Shown piece after piece: positions 1-10,219 of a stretch of 64,000 nt of DNA (the stretch's first letter is position 1; the number at the start of each line of letters is the position of its first letter). Source of the stretch: Zhongshania aquimaris. GTDB taxonomy: Bacteria; Pseudomonadota; Gammaproteobacteria; Pseudomonadales; Spongiibacteraceae. The notes below the pieces were generated by a model that made no database searches, was not told the DNA's origin, and saw nothing but the letters and a program-made list of their open reading frames with translations. The stretch covers positions 62,001-126,000 of the forward strand of contig NZ_JAHWDQ010000004.1 in NCBI RefSeq assembly GCF_019312595.1, read 5' to 3'. The position numbers were made by a program, and so were the translations under genes.

Positions 1-414
1 GGCATTATTACTCGCCATATTACCCGTGACATTAACATCGCTTTCCGACGCTTTTTTTATGTGCAATACATCGCTGCCCACCACCGCCGATAAAGCGTTA
101 CCGGCCACTACATTGTCTTCACCAACTAGTGCGGTGGCTAAACTAAAATTAACCACATTGGCAGGAACGGCAATCACGTTCACACTGATATTGCCAATAG
201 AACTGCAGCCCATATAGCCGGCCATACGGATCTCTTTACCAAGAAAACGCATCGCAAACCGCGCGTTTTCCTGAATTTGGGCCAGTGAATCCTGAACCTT
301 TGAGCTCGCATTAGTTGCTAGGAATACCTGAATCACCGCTGCACTTAAAAACAAGCCCAAGGTGATCGCAATCATTAACTCAACTAAACCAAACCCACGC
401 TGTGATCCCTTCAT
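1..414 (-). CDS. pilW: Type IV pilus minor pilin PilW, 3' end cut by window edge
   Basis: The first 138 codons are visible and the rest lies before base 1. The protein begins MKGSQRGFGLVELMIA, a class III (prepilin peptidase) signal with Gly before Phe and the Glu at +5, followed by a hydrophobic helix to about residue 32. The motif ENARFAMRFLGKEIRMAGYMGC at about residues 49-70 is typical of PilW. PilW is a minor pilin that helps prime assembly of type IV pili in the inner membrane. It starts 11 bases after the pilV stop, so it sits in the same minus-strand operon. The open reading frame has no stop to the edge, which is why it is partial rather than broken. Confidence 0.88.
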   Translation of the reverse strand, partial: MKGSQRGFGLVELMIAITLGLFLSAAVIQVFLATNASSKVQDSLAQIQENARFAMRFLGKEIRMAGYMGCSSIGNISVNVIAVPANVVNFSLATALVGEDNVVAGNALSAVVGSDVLHIKKASESDVNVTGNMASNNA

Positions 415-424
415 AAACCCTCCC

Positions 425-862
425 TCACAGCCTGGTTTGAAAAACGAAGGTCTGGTTGTCACCGGCATTCGCTTCTCTCGTCTTCGACAGCCGGCTTTCG
501 TCCCACTGAATAGTGATAGTGAAATTATTGTCATCGCGAGCCACAGATGCGTCGCCGGAAGGCAGTCGCAGCGCGATTTCCTGCAGCCATTCTTGAATAT
601 CAATTTGATATATAGCGGCACCGGCAGGCGCATCGTCATCGATCGCCAAATCATAACGCCCCGCAAGAGCGTCGGATCGATTGGCACGCATTCGGTCAGA
701 CATATCATTCGCCAAGAAAACAGCAGTAGAGCGGGAGGTGGAAGCCTGATTAAACTTAACCGCATTTAGCTGCATTGCGGCCGCGCCGAGCACACCTGTC
801 GCAGTTATTAATACGGCGACAAGCACTTCAATTAAGGTTGCGCCTCGCTGTCGACTTCTCAT
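425..862 (-). CDS. pilV: Type IV pilus modification protein PilV
   Basis: A 145-residue minor pilin. The N-terminus MRSRQRGATLIEVLVAVLI is a prepilin signal followed by the conserved hydrophobic helix, and the segment after it (GVLGAAAMQL, then NDMSDRMRAN) matches the PilV family. PilV is part of the minor-pilin tip complex that initiates type IV pilus assembly. Its ATG overlaps the stop of the upstream fimT gene (TAATG, 862-864), so the two are translationally coupled, and pilW follows directly. The rest of the minor pilin operon (pilX, pilY1, pilE) would be expected to the left of the window. Confidence 0.88.
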   Translation of the reverse strand: MRSRQRGATLIEVLVAVLITATGVLGAAAMQLNAVKFNQASTSRSTAVFLANDMSDRMRANRSDALAGRYDLAIDDDAPAGAAIYQIDIQEWLQEIALRLPSGDASVARDDNNFTITIQWDESRLSKTREANAGDNQTFVFQTRL

Positions 863-1371
863 TACGGGCAGCTCCTTTCGCTGAGACTCACTTGGCCGGT
901 GAGACCAATAGTAATATTGCGATCACGAGAACAATACTCGGGGGATGTGCGATATGAAATCGCGATCGCAGCAGTATCATTAAGGAAGCCATCGCGGGTA
1001 AAAGCGACATTGGTAATTGCCGTGCCACCGCGATCGCCGGTGATTACCGCGCCCCCACTGCCTGCGGTATTTGTCTGGATGGCTTCGCCATCGTCATAAC
1101 TGCCACTGCTGTCGGCATCAACCCAGCTCCGCCAGCCATTTGCCCAACTCCCGTTGATTGCGCTTACCGTCACGGTCGTCCCGCGCACCACCGCCTCTGA
1201 GCGCGCGGCCATAAGCGACCTCACAAGCTGCTGAACTACAGCGCGATCACGGGATTCATCCATAAACTTTGTAAAGCTTGGCGCCGCTATGGCTGCCAAA
1301 ATAGCGGCAATCGAGACCGTCACTATCAGCTCGATTAATGTAAATCCATTGTTTCCGCTCTTAAGCCGCAT
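862..1371 (-). CDS. fimT: FimT/GspH family pseudopilin
   Basis: A 169-residue pseudopilin taken from the ATG at 1371 (MRLKSGNNGFTLIEL). A longer reading to 1503 adds a basic stretch with no prepilin character before the cleavage site. The GFTLIELIVTVSI helix, the following SFTKFMDESR and the C-terminal GspH-like beta domain fit the FimT/FimU minor pilins of type IV pili, which in relatives also bind DNA for uptake. First gene of the fimT-pilV-pilW operon. The ribosome site upstream of 1371 is weak, so the start is probable, not certain. Confidence 0.8.
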   Translation of the reverse strand: MRLKSGNNGFTLIELIVTVSIAAILAAIAAPSFTKFMDESRDRAVVQQLVRSLMAARSEAVVRGTTVTVSAINGSWANGWRSWVDADSSGSYDDGEAIQTNTAGSGGAVITGDRGGTAITNVAFTRDGFLNDTAAIAISYRTSPEYCSRDRNITIGLTGQVSLSERSCP

Positions 1372-1521
1372 TTTGCGTATCCGTTTTAAGCTTGACTTTT
1401 CTTTCCATAGCCCTAGATTAAACGAGGGGTGTATTCGATTAAACCTAAAATCAGCATGGAAGCTGAAAAATCGAAATGAGAACCACTCCTGAGTGTAACC
1501 CAATATGGAAAGGAGTCCATA

Positions 1522-2025
1522 ATGGAAAACCGAGGCTTTACTTTATTTGAACTCATCGCGGCTCTCGCCATAACAGCCATACTCAGCTTCAGCGCCGTTC
1601 CAGCCTTTTACAACCTTCTGCAACAATATCGTCTGCGCTCCGCAGGTCAGCAATTGTTCCATTTTCTCACCAGCGCGAGAGCGACCGCAGTAATGCGTAG
1701 CAAACAAATCACCGCAGAAAATAGCGATGGCGATTGGTCTACGGGCGCGACACTGTTCGAGGACGACAATGGCAATGGAGCACAGGACAACGGCGAAGCC
1801 GTTTTGCTACGCTTGGGAAATCAAGGAAATGTGCAAATACAAGGAAACCGCTGGGTTGCGGATTATGTCATGTTTGCGCCCGACGGCAGCGCTCAAACCA
1901 CTAGCGGTGCCTTTCAGGTCGGCACAATTACCGTCTGCCAGGCCGGATATAACGAGGCATATCAGTTAATTATTAGCATCGGTGGTCGAGTACGAATGAT
2001 CAATACCGAGATCGAAGAATGCTGA
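1522..2025 (+). CDS. Second FimT/GspH family pseudopilin
   Basis: A 167-residue protein beginning MENRGFTLFELIAALAITA, a prepilin peptidase signal and N-terminal helix, followed by a GspH-like domain (FHFLTSARATAVMRSKQI, then a Cys pair near the C-terminus). A strong GGAAAGGAG ribosome site lies just before the ATG. It is transcribed away from the fimT-pilV-pilW operon across a 150-base gap and ends 5 bases from the convergent ispH stop. It is a paralogue of the 862-1371 gene. Whether it serves the same pilus or a different one (DNA uptake, secretion) cannot be told from the sequence. Confidence 0.8.
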   Translation: MENRGFTLFELIAALAITAILSFSAVPAFYNLLQQYRLRSAGQQLFHFLTSARATAVMRSKQITAENSDGDWSTGATLFEDDNGNGAQDNGEAVLLRLGNQGNVQIQGNRWVADYVMFAPDGSAQTTSGAFQVGTITVCQAGYNEAYQLIISIGGRVRMINTEIEEC

Positions 2026-2030
2026 CTGGC

Positions 2031-2999
2031 CTAAGAAACGTCGACTAAGCGCAGCTCTTTAGGTAGCGAGAAGGTGATATTTTCTGGGCGGCCGTCTAGC
2101 TCCACGGGCAAGGAAGCCCCCAGTTCGCATAGCCGATCTATCACAGAACTAACCAGTACTTCAGGGGCAGAAGCGCCTGCGGTAATCCCAATTTTGGGCT
2201 TACCTTCAAGCCATTCGGGGCGAATATCTTCTTCGCTGTCGATTAAATAGGCCCGGCAGCCAATGCGTTCTGCTAATTCACGCAAGCGATTTGAATTTGA
2301 GCTATTCGGTGAACCTACCACCAACACAAGATCTACCTGCTGCGCCAAGGTCTTAACTGCGTCTTGCCGGTTTTGGGTGGCATAGCAGATATCATCTTTG
2401 CGCGGACCTTCTATATTTGGAAATTTGCTGCGCAGCGCTTTAATCACCGCAGCGGTATCGTCCATCGATAAGGTGGTTTGAGTCACATACGAGAGGTGGC
2501 TGGGATCTTTAACCTCAAGGGCCAGTGCCTGCTCGACATCTTCAACTAGATATATTTCGCCACCTTGGGAGGCGTCGTACTGGCCCATTGTGCCTTCTAC
2601 TTCGGGATGGCCCTTATGCCCAATCAAAACACACTCGCGCCCAGCACCACTAAAATTGACCACTTCCATATGGACTTTGGTCACCAGCGGGCAGGTGGCA
2701 TCAAATACTTTTAGGCCACGACGATCAGCCTCCGCGCGCACCGCTTGCGATACTCCGTGGGCACTAAATATAACGATTTTGTCGTCTGGCACTTCGTCTA
2801 ACTCGTCGACAAATCTCGCGCCGCGCTGCCGCAAATTTTCAACCACAAATTTATTGTGCACGACTTCATGACGAACGTAGATAGGGGCGCCAAACACATC
2901 TAGGGCGCGATTAACGATTTCAATCGCGCGATCAACACCAGCGCAAAAACCACGGGGGTTCGCCATTTTAATTTGCATTTTGTCGCCAGCGTCGCTCAT
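2031..2999 (-). CDS. ispH: 4-hydroxy-3-methylbut-2-enyl diphosphate reductase (IspH)
   Basis: IspH is an iron-sulfur enzyme that makes IPP and DMAPP in the last step of the MEP isoprenoid pathway. The N-terminal [13 protein letters not shown] holds the first cluster Cys (C19), and FDATCPLV and [11 protein letters not shown] hold the other two (about C103 and C204). [10 protein letters not shown] carries the substrate-binding His. If the internal ATG at 2978 ([10 protein letters not shown]) is used, the cysteines fall at 12, 96 and 197 as in E. coli, which makes that start plausible; the ATG at 2999 is given as the longest form. Full length at 322 residues. Last gene of the ileS-lspA-fkpB-ispH run. 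Confidence 0.95.
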   Translation of the reverse strand: MSDAGDKMQIKMANPRGFCAGVDRAIEIVNRALDVFGAPIYVRHEVVHNKFVVENLRQRGARFVDELDEVPDDKIVIFSAHGVSQAVRAEADRRGLKVFDATCPLVTKVHMEVVNFSGAGRECVLIGHKGHPEVEGTMGQYDASQGGEIYLVEDVEQALALEVKDPSHLSYVTQTTLSMDDTAAVIKALRSKFPNIEGPRKDDICYATQNRQDAVKTLAQQVDLVLVVGSPNSSNSNRLRELAERIGCRAYLIDSEEDIRPEWLEGKPKIGITAGASAPEVLVSSVIDRLCELGASLPVELDGRPENITFSLPKELRLVDVS

Positions 3000-3040
3000 T
3001 ACTTCATCACACCCAGATTGCTGCTTCGCAAAAACCGCTA

Positions 3041-3493
3041 TTACTTTGTATCAGCCTGCGCGCTGACGCTTAAAATTTCAACTCGAAAATTTAGCATTCG
3101 CCCCGCCAGCGGATGGTTAAAATCCACCATGACAAAGTCATCATCTACTTCGCTTACGACACCTGGCAATTCGGCACGGGCTGCATCGGCGAAGGAAATC
3201 ACCAAGCCTTCTTCCAATACCATGTCGGCGCCAAACTGGCTGCGCGGGAAGCGCTGTATATTGGCGGGGTTGCGCTGGCCAAAGCCGTCTTCAGGCGCCA
3301 GAGTAAAGGTCTCCTTTGCACCCGCCTTTAATCCCAGCAGTTTAGCTTCGACGCTCGGCAACAAATTACCATCGCCAAATACAAAGCTTGCCGGCTTGCC
3401 GCCGAAGTTAGAATCCACTTCATCGCCGTCAATTATACTTAAAGAGAAATGCAGGCAAATTTCAGTGCCTGGTGCTATGCCAATATTCGTCAT
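3041..3493 (-). CDS. fkpB: FKBP-type peptidyl-prolyl isomerase, SlpA/FkpB type
   Basis: A 150-residue cytosolic FKBP of the SlpA/FkpB class: short FKBP domain with inserted-in-flap domain. The segment [23 protein letters not shown] and the closing [18 protein letters not shown] are hallmarks of this group. It accelerates cis/trans proline isomerisation and acts as a chaperone. It lies between lspA and ispH, the same order as in E. coli and Pseudomonas, which confirms the identification. Confidence 0.9.
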   Translation of the reverse strand: MTNIGIAPGTEICLHFSLSIIDGDEVDSNFGGKPASFVFGDGNLLPSVEAKLLGLKAGAKETFTLAPEDGFGQRNPANIQRFPRSQFGADMVLEEGLVISFADAARAELPGVVSEVDDDFVMVDFNHPLAGRMLNFRVEILSVSAQADTK

Positions 3494-3517
3494 GATGTAT
3501 TCAGTTCCAGTCAGCCT

Positions 3518-4039
3518 TTAGGCTGATTTTTTCGGCTCGGGGTTCAGAACCATATCGAGTAATAGAAGACAGGCGCCCACACTGATACCCGCGTCGGCAA
3601 TATTAAAGGTTGGAAAATAGCTTGTGCCCCAGTGTACTGAAATAAAATCAATAACATGGCCGTAATACATACGGTCCCACAAGTTACCTACCGCGCCCCC
3701 TAACACCAACGCCAAGGCCAGCGACAGCAACCATTGCTGACGTTGCAAGCGCATCAACCACACACAAATATACGCACTGACCGCCAAGGCGATCACCGAA
3801 AAAAACCAGCGCTGCCAACCACCCGCATCACTCAAAAAACTAAACGCAGCACCGCGGTTATAGTGCAGTGTAATGTCCAACACCGGCAGAATTTCTATTG
3901 GACTGGCATAGTCCAAATTGCTGTCAGCAAAATATTTACTAATTTGATCCAGCACAATTACCGCGACGGCTATCAGCAACCAAAACACGCGACTGCGGCG
4001 CTGTGCTGCAGTTTCGCTATCTATACCAGCATCATGCAT
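3518..4039 (-). CDS. lspA: Lipoprotein signal peptidase (LspA)
   Basis: LspA cuts signal peptides from prolipoproteins in the inner membrane. The 173-residue form from the ATG at 4039 starts [12 protein letters not shown] and has four membrane helices. Key blocks are [35 protein letters not shown] and FNIADAGIS; the Asp residues of the last two are the catalytic pair. The longer reading to 4162 lies inside ileS and is rejected. The start overlaps the ileS stop by 8 bases, so translation is probably coupled to ileS. Several lipoproteins in this window are its likely substrates. Confidence 0.93.
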   Translation of the reverse strand: MHDAGIDSETAAQRRSRVFWLLIAVAVIVLDQISKYFADSNLDYASPIEILPVLDITLHYNRGAAFSFLSDAGGWQRWFFSVIALAVSAYICVWLMRLQRQQWLLSLALALVLGGAVGNLWDRMYYGHVIDFISVHWGTSYFPTFNIADAGISVGACLLLLDMVLNPEPKKSA

Positions 4040-6854
4040 ACAGACGCACTTCCCCGTCGCCATCAACGTTGTCGATGCAACGGAAACACAACTCAGGGTG
4101 CGTAAGGGACTGCCCGACATCCTCGCGGTGATGCCAGCAGCGTGTGCATTTGGTGCCATCACTAGCCGCGACGCGCACCTGCAAACCCTCTACATCTGTT
4201 TCAATTGCTTCATTAACAGCAGACAGAGGCGCTAGGCGTGCCGCCGAAGTAATCAATACAAAGCGCAGCTCGTCACCCAGGGCATTTAAGGTGTTCATTA
4301 ATGATTCATCACAGAACAAGGTCACCTCGGCTGCTAAACTGCCGCCGACAAAACCGTCTTTTTTAGCGCCTTCAAGCACCTTGTTCACCGCCGACTTAAC
4401 ATCTTGAACGGTGTCCCAGAAGCCATCGCCCATATTGCTATCGGCAGGCATTTTATCCAGTCCCAAATACCATTCTGCGGCAAACACGGTACCTGACCGC
4501 TGGCCTGGTAAATGCTCCCACAATTCGTCTGCCGTAAAGCTCAAGATGGGCGAAATCCAACGCGTGAGTGCTTCTGCAATATGGTAGAGCGCGGTCTGCG
4601 CAGAGCGGCGCGGTAAACTATTCGCCTTGGTGGTGTATTGACGATCCTTGATAATATCCAGATAAAAACCACCCAACTCCAAGACACAGAAGTTATGCAA
4701 CTTTTGATACACCAAATGGAATTGATAGGCGTCGTAGGCCGCCACAATTTCGTCTTGTAACACCGCGGCACGATGCATAATCCAACGATCTAAAGCCAGC
4801 ATCTCCGAAGGCTCAACCGCATGTTCGGCCGGCTCAAAGCCCGCCATATTCGCCAGTAGGAAACGCGCGGTATTACGAATGCGACGATAGGAATCGGCGG
4901 TGCGCTTGAAGATCTCATCTGATACCGTCATTTCATTGCGGTAATCGGTGGCCGCCACCCAAAGACGCAGGATATCAGCGCCCAAGGTATTCATGATTTT
5001 CTGCGGCGCAACCACATTGCCTACCGACTTGGACATTTTGCGACCCTGCGCATCGACGGTGAAACCGTGGGTCAACACACCCTTGTACGGCGCCACACCA
5101 CGGGTCGCGATTGAAGTCAGCAATGACGACTGGAACCAGCCGCGATGCTGATCAGAGCCCTCTAAATACAGATCGGCAGGAAACTGTAAGCTCTCTAGCT
5201 GCGACAATACCGCAAAGTGAGTCACACCAGAGTCGAACCACACATCCAAGGTATCCGTTACCTTGCTGTATTGCTCAGCATCGTCACCTAATAGTTCCGC
5301 CGCATCCAAATCAAACCAAGCTTGAATACCGCCCGCGTCAACAAGCTTGGCAACTTGCTCAATCAACTCAGCCGTGCGGGGATGTAATTCTGCGGTTTCG
5401 TTGTGGGCAAATAAGGCAATCGGCGCACCCCAGGTACGCTGACGAGAAATACACCAGTCTGGCCGCTCTTGCATCATAGATTCGATGCGTGCACGTCCCC
5501 AGCCCGGCGTCCAATTCACCGTATCGACGGCCGCCATCGCCATATCAAGCAGGCCATTTTGCTTCATGCTCACAAACCACTGCGGTGTGGCGCGGAAAAT
5601 AATTGGGCTTTTATGACGCCAGCAGTGCGGATAGCTGTGTTCAAAATGCTTGCAGTGCAACAAGCGGCCGCGCTCAGTCAGGGTGGTAATGACGTTGTCG
5701 TTGGCCTTGAAAACGTGCTGACCCTCAAATAATTCAGTGCCTTCTAAAAACGTACCGTTGGCCGCGACCGGATTATAAACTTCTAAACCGTATTGCTTGC
5801 CCACCACAAAGTCGTCTTGACCGTGCGCTGGCGCCGTGTGAACAGCGCCGGTACCGGCATCGGTAGTCACATGATCGCCTAAAATAACGGGAACCTGACG
5901 GCTGTAAAACGGATGTTGTAACAGCAGGTTTTCTAGCGCCGCACCTTTGCAGCGACCGACAAGCTCAAATGACTCTACTGCGTAGCGCGCCAGAGTAGAT
6001 TCGTGTAGCGCTTCTGCTAGTAGCAACACCATCTTGGCGCCGCTCTCACCGGTGAAACTCACCCAAACGTAATCAAGCTCTGGGTGCAAGCACACCGCCA
6101 TATTAGCTGGCAGCGTCCACGGTGTGGTGGTCCAAATCGCCAGATTCAGCTCGCCGTCAATATCAGCCGGCAAACCGGTTTTTGCGATCGCAGCGTCGCG
6201 ATCCACTACCGCAAACGCCACGTCGATAGCGGGCGAGGTCTTGTCTTTGTATTCAACTTCCGCTTCGGCCAACGCTGAGCCGCAATCCATACACCAATGC
6301 ACGGGCTTAAACCCCTTATGCATATGGCCATTTTCAACAATTTTACCCAAGGCGCGGATGATATTCGCCTCGAAATGGAAGTCCATGGTCAGATAGGGTT
6401 TATCCCAATCGCCAAACACCCCCAAGCGCTTGAAGTCTTCGCGCTGACCATCAACTTGCTTATAGGCGTATTCACGACACTTCTCGCGGAAGGTCGCGGC
6501 ATCGACTTTGTGGCCGGCCTTGCCGACTTTCTTTTCAACGTTTAACTCTATTGGCAGACCGTGACAGTCCCACCCCGGCACATAGGGCGCATCAAAACCA
6601 CTGAGTGTTTTTGATTTAACAATCATGTCCTTGAGGATTTTGTTTACCGCATGACCGATGTGAATATCGCCATTCGCATACGGAGGACCATCGTGGAGAA
6701 TAAATTTCTCGCGGCCCTCGCGCGCATCGCGAATTTGCTGATACACACCCTCGTCCTGCCAGCGCTTTAGCATGCCGGGTTCGCGTTGCGACAAATTCGC
6801 CTTCATCGCGAAGCTCGTCTCGGGTAAATTCAGGGTGTGCTTATATTCACTCAT
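4032..6854 (-). CDS. ileS: Isoleucyl-tRNA synthetase
   Basis: A full-length class I synthetase of 940 residues that charges tRNA-Ile. It shows the HIGH motif in [13 protein letters not shown], the KMSKS loop in [15 protein letters not shown], the editing domain ([11 protein letters not shown] and [11 protein letters not shown]), and a C-terminal zinc site with two Cys pairs ([10 protein letters not shown] and CFRCIDN). This is the bacterial type 1 enzyme. It sits 62 bases downstream of ribF and overlaps lspA, as in many gammaproteobacteria. Confidence 0.97.
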   Translation of the reverse strand: MSEYKHTLNLPETSFAMKANLSQREPGMLKRWQDEGVYQQIRDAREGREKFILHDGPPYANGDIHIGHAVNKILKDMIVKSKTLSGFDAPYVPGWDCHGLPIELNVEKKVGKAGHKVDAATFREKCREYAYKQVDGQREDFKRLGVFGDWDKPYLTMDFHFEANIIRALGKIVENGHMHKGFKPVHWCMDCGSALAEAEVEYKDKTSPAIDVAFAVVDRDAAIAKTGLPADIDGELNLAIWTTTPWTLPANMAVCLHPELDYVWVSFTGESGAKMVLLLAEALHESTLARYAVESFELVGRCKGAALENLLLQHPFYSRQVPVILGDHVTTDAGTGAVHTAPAHGQDDFVVGKQYGLEVYNPVAANGTFLEGTELFEGQHVFKANDNVITTLTERGRLLHCKHFEHSYPHCWRHKSPIIFRATPQWFVSMKQNGLLDMAMAAVDTVNWTPGWGRARIESMMQERPDWCISRQRTWGAPIALFAHNETAELHPRTAELIEQVAKLVDAGGIQAWFDLDAAELLGDDAEQYSKVTDTLDVWFDSGVTHFAVLSQLESLQFPADLYLEGSDQHRGWFQSSLLTSIATRGVAPYKGVLTHGFTVDAQGRKMSKSVGNVVAPQKIMNTLGADILRLWVAATDYRNEMTVSDEIFKRTADSYRRIRNTARFLLANMAGFEPAEHAVEPSEMLALDRWIMHRAAVLQDEIVAAYDAYQFHLVYQKLHNFCVLELGGFYLDIIKDRQYTTKANSLPRRSAQTALYHIAEALTRWISPILSFTADELWEHLPGQRSGTVFAAEWYLGLDKMPADSNMGDGFWDTVQDVKSAVNKVLEGAKKDGFVGGSLAAEVTLFCDESLMNTLNALGDELRFVLITSAARLAPLSAVNEAIETDVEGLQVRVAASDGTKCTRCWHHREDVGQSLTHPELCFRCIDNVDGDGEVRLYA

Positions 6855-6916
6855 ATTGGTGTTCTGTATATTCCAAAGTAATCAGTACTGTTAATTATAG
6901 CCGCAGCTTAGCTAAA

Positions 6917-7846
6917 CTAAATATCGAAATAATTTTTCGCTTGCTCTACATCTCGTGCTATTTGCGCCTTAAGCGCATCAAGCCCATTGAATTTGTGCTC
7001 TTCCCGCAGTTTTTTGCGAAACACAACCGTGATATTGCGACCGTAAATACTCTGTTTAAAGTCGAGAATATGCACTTCTAAAATAGCCTTGGACAAATCA
7101 CCCACTGTTGGTCGCACCCCGACATTGGCAACTCCGGGCCGCACGAAACTGTCTGCGCCATGCACTTCCACCGCAAATACACCCGACAAGGGCGAACGCA
7201 AGCGATGCAACTCCATATTTGCCGTGGGTGTACCAATAGTTCGCCCCAACTGCTGGCCGACAATAACCCGCCCAGAAATACTGTAGGGGCGGCCCAGCAA
7301 GCGCTCCGCCAAATCAAAATCAGCGTTACCCAATACCTCGCGGATTCGCGTGCTACTAACGCGCTCGCCGGTCACTTCAAGCGTTGAGGTATCGACAACC
7401 TCAAAGCCGTCGATCCTGCCGGCCTTACGCAGCAGATCAAAATCGCCACTGCGATTGCGGCCAAAACGCAAATCGTCACCAACCACGATGTACTTCACAC
7501 CCAGTCCGACAACGAACAACTTATGGATAAACACATTGGCGGTCATGTCGCGAAAATCTGGCGTGAAGCTAATTCGCACAACGCGATCTATGCCCAGGTC
7601 GCGCAGCGCAATAAATTTCTCTTTAAAGCTCATTAAGCGCGCAGGCGCTTCGTCGGGGGAAAAAAACTCCCGTGGCAGCGGTTCAAACAAGACCACCGTA
7701 GTCGGCAGGCCCATTTCACGACCCTTGGCAATTAACTGGCGCAACACGGCCTGGTGTCCTAAATGCACACCGTCAAATGCCCCAATCGTGGCTACGCAGC
7801 CACGATGACGAGGTCGAAAATGTTGAAATCCGCGGATTAACTCCAT
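6917..7846 (-). CDS. ribF: Bifunctional riboflavin kinase / FAD synthetase
   Basis: RibF phosphorylates riboflavin to FMN and adenylates FMN to FAD. The N-terminal adenylyltransferase domain has GAFDGVHLGHQAVL (nucleotide-binding HxGH) and GERVSSTRIREVL; the C-terminal kinase domain has IGTPTANMEL. The ATG at 7846 (MELIRGFQHFRPRHRG) gives 309 residues, the usual length; a TTG at 7870 would add 8 residues and has no ribosome site. The gene sits between murJ and ileS, its usual place. Confidence 0.94.
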   Translation of the reverse strand: MELIRGFQHFRPRHRGCVATIGAFDGVHLGHQAVLRQLIAKGREMGLPTTVVLFEPLPREFFSPDEAPARLMSFKEKFIALRDLGIDRVVRISFTPDFRDMTANVFIHKLFVVGLGVKYIVVGDDLRFGRNRSGDFDLLRKAGRIDGFEVVDTSTLEVTGERVSSTRIREVLGNADFDLAERLLGRPYSISGRVIVGQQLGRTIGTPTANMELHRLRSPLSGVFAVEVHGADSFVRPGVANVGVRPTVGDLSKAILEVHILDFKQSIYGRNITVVFRKKLREEHKFNGLDALKAQIARDVEQAKNYFDI

Positions 7847-7878
7847 GGCAGCCGTCTTGTTATCCAACAAAGCGAGGG

Positions 7879-7884
7879 ATTATA
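7879..7884 (-). promoter_or_regulatory. Possible -10 box upstream of ribF
   Basis: A perfect TATAAT on the minus strand lies about 33 bases before the ribF ATG. The best -35 at a 17-base spacing is TTTAGT, only a partial match. A start here would place transcription of ribF-ileS-lspA-fkpB-ispH in the gap after murJ. Tentative, from sequence alone. Confidence 0.35.
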
Positions 7885-7982
7885 GCCTAGGAGTAGGCCT
7901 GACTAAAACGCTAGTGTTCGCTAGTCTTGCCACTCCCGCCGGCCGGAAACAGATCATGACAGTAAAAACAGGCTAGCGATCA

Positions 7983-9575
7983 CTAGTGTGCAGCAGTTCC
8001 CTTGATGTCTCGCAGCCGTAAACCACCTAACAACATAACAAGAATGTAGGCACCACCGCCGGCTAGACAAAGCGCCAACAAATGTAAAGAGCGCTGCCAC
8101 ACACTCCAAACCTCCCAGTCATTAAACCACTGCAAGCCAAAGTACAAGCATGCGCTCATCGCCGCCACGCCGCAGAGCAACTGCAGATAGTAACGCCCCC
8201 AGCCAGCCAGCGGCGCAAAGCCCGCATTGCGACGCAAACCCCGATACAACAGCCCCGCATTAAGCCAAGCCGAGCCCGCCGTCGCCAGCGCCAAGCCCGC
8301 GTGACCGATCTGCCAGTAGTGATGCAGCGGAACAACAAAAGCGATATTCATCACCATATTTGACACCATCGCGATAATACCTATGCGCACCGGCGTCCTG
8401 GTGTCCTGACGCGCATAAAACCCCGGCGCCAGTATCTTGATTAACATAAAGGGAATGAGGCCGAGGGTGTAGGCACGCAAACTCAAGCTCGACATTTCCA
8501 CGTCGCGCATTTGCAGCTCGCCGTACTGAAACAGGGTAATTAAAATTGGCTCCGCTAATAGCATCAACGCCACCGCTGCAGGAACGGCCATGAGCAATAC
8601 ACTGCGCAAGCCCCAATCTAAGGTCGCGGAATACGCGACGTCATTGCCGCCAGCACGCTGGCGGGACAGGTTTGGCAATACCACGGTGGCAATGGCGATG
8701 GCGAAGACGCCCAGTGGCAACTCTACCAAGCGATCAGAGTAATAAAGCCAAGAGATACTGCCCGTGGGTAAAAATGACGCCAAAATTGTGTCTAGCAGCA
8801 AATTAATCTGGCTGACCGACACCCCAAACAAAGCTGGGATCATTAGAGTGACGATCTTTTGCACGCCTTCGTTGTGCCAGTCCCAGCGCGGCCGCGGCAG
8901 CATTTGAATCTGCTGTAAAAAGGGCAGCTGAAATACCAACTGCACCGCACCGGCCATCAACACCCCCCACGCCAAGGCCATCGCCGGCTCGGCAAAGTAC
9001 GAGGACATATAAAGCGCGGAGACAATCAAACACACATTTAATAGCACTGGGGTAAAGGCCGGCACGGCGTAGCGGCCAAAGGTGTTTAATATGCCGCCAG
9101 CAAAACCGGTCATCGAGATCAAAAACAAATACGGAAACGTAATCCGAATCATGTCAGAGGTCAGTGCAAACTTGGCTGGGTCATCGCGAAAGCCGGGAGC
9201 AAATATTGTCGCGACCAAGGGCGAGGCTATAACCGCGACACAGGTTACCAATAGCAGCACACCGCCCAGCGCACCAGCGGTGCGGTCGATAAGCAGCTTA
9301 ACCGACTCTTTGCTGCCTTTTTCATGATATTCAGAAAGCACGGGCACAAAAGCTTGCGAGAACGCGCCTTCGGCAAACAAACGCCGCAGGAAATTGGGAA
9401 TTTTAAAGGCGACAAAAAAGCAATCCGCATTACTGCTGGCGCCCAGGAAAATTGCGATGACGACATCGCGAACAAGCCCCAAGACTCGCGACATCAGGGT
9501 CATCACGCTGACCAGTAAGCTAGACCGCAGCAAGCCGCGTTGCTTGGCTGGTTTTACTGTCGCCGGCTCACTCAT
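7983..9575 (-). CDS. murJ: Lipid II flippase MurJ
   Basis: A 530-residue polytopic membrane protein of the MOP/MviN family that moves lipid II across the inner membrane for peptidoglycan synthesis. The N-terminal block SRVLGLVRDVVIA and NADCFFVAFKIPNFLRRLFAEGAFSQAF are the family signature, followed by about 13-14 hydrophobic helices. The ATG at 9575 (MSEPATVKPA) has a GGGGAG ribosome site and is preferred over the 9620 reading, which lies inside the upstream gene. The ATG overlaps the Nudix gene stop (ATGA), so the two are coupled. Confidence 0.94.
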   Translation of the reverse strand: MSEPATVKPAKQRGLLRSSLLVSVMTLMSRVLGLVRDVVIAIFLGASSNADCFFVAFKIPNFLRRLFAEGAFSQAFVPVLSEYHEKGSKESVKLLIDRTAGALGGVLLLVTCVAVIASPLVATIFAPGFRDDPAKFALTSDMIRITFPYLFLISMTGFAGGILNTFGRYAVPAFTPVLLNVCLIVSALYMSSYFAEPAMALAWGVLMAGAVQLVFQLPFLQQIQMLPRPRWDWHNEGVQKIVTLMIPALFGVSVSQINLLLDTILASFLPTGSISWLYYSDRLVELPLGVFAIAIATVVLPNLSRQRAGGNDVAYSATLDWGLRSVLLMAVPAAVALMLLAEPILITLFQYGELQMRDVEMSSLSLRAYTLGLIPFMLIKILAPGFYARQDTRTPVRIGIIAMVSNMVMNIAFVVPLHHYWQIGHAGLALATAGSAWLNAGLLYRGLRRNAGFAPLAGWGRYYLQLLCGVAAMSACLYFGLQWFNDWEVWSVWQRSLHLLALCLAGGGAYILVMLLGGLRLRDIKGTAAH

Positions 9576-10183
9576 GCTCCCCACCGCTGACGCAATGTAT
9601 CTCGATGCTGACGCAGCCACTGCATGGCGATGATACTGTGGGCATTATTTATTTTGCCGGTATCGAGCATGGTCATCGCATCCGCAAAGGGAATAACTTG
9701 GGCGTGAATATCCTCGCCCTCATAGGCAAGTCCGAAATAGCCACCCGCCGCACTTAGGTCTGCACGACCGCAAAACAAATAAAAGTATTCGTCACTGCCA
9801 CCCGGCGACGAGTAGTACTCAGCTATCGCCTCCATTTCGCCAATGTCTATACCCGCTTCTTCCTTGGCTTCGCGGCGCGCTACTTCGGCAGGGCTCTCAT
9901 CGGTATCAACAATCCCGGCGACCAGCTCCAGCAACCACGGACTTTTGGCGCGGTGTAATGCCCCAACCCGAAATTGCTCCACCTTTAAAATACAGTCATT
10001 GACCGGATCGTAAGGTAGCAGCCCCACTGCCGGGCCGCGCATAAACAGCTCTCGGCTCAGCCAGTTTCCCCAGCCGCCACCAAACAAACGATGACGTAAA
10101 CGCAATGCCCGCACCTGAAAAAAACCGCGCCATGCAGCGCGGTCTTCATCAATTTCTACATCCTTACGCTCAAAATCTGCCAT
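9572..10183 (-). CDS. nudF: Nudix hydrolase, ADP-ribose pyrophosphatase type
   Basis: A 203-residue NudF-like protein. The Nudix box contains GIVDTDESPAEVARREAKEE followed by AGIDIG, with the metal-binding RExxEE present. Upstream, RGPAVGLLPYD and LKVEQFRVGALHR are typical of ADP-ribose diphosphatases, which split ADP-ribose into AMP and ribose-5-phosphate. A substrate-specific Tyr/Ser stretch (YYSSPGGSDEYFYLF) follows the box at the expected spacing. It lies 36 bases downstream of pyrB and overlaps murJ by 4 bases. Confidence 0.85.
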   Translation of the reverse strand: MADFERKDVEIDEDRAAWRGFFQVRALRLRHRLFGGGWGNWLSRELFMRGPAVGLLPYDPVNDCILKVEQFRVGALHRAKSPWLLELVAGIVDTDESPAEVARREAKEEAGIDIGEMEAIAEYYSSPGGSDEYFYLFCGRADLSAAGGYFGLAYEGEDIHAQVIPFADAMTMLDTGKINNAHSIIAMQWLRQHRDTLRQRWGA

Positions 10184-10219
10184 TCAAAAAATCCGCTGTC
10201 GCCGAGTCAAAAACGAATA

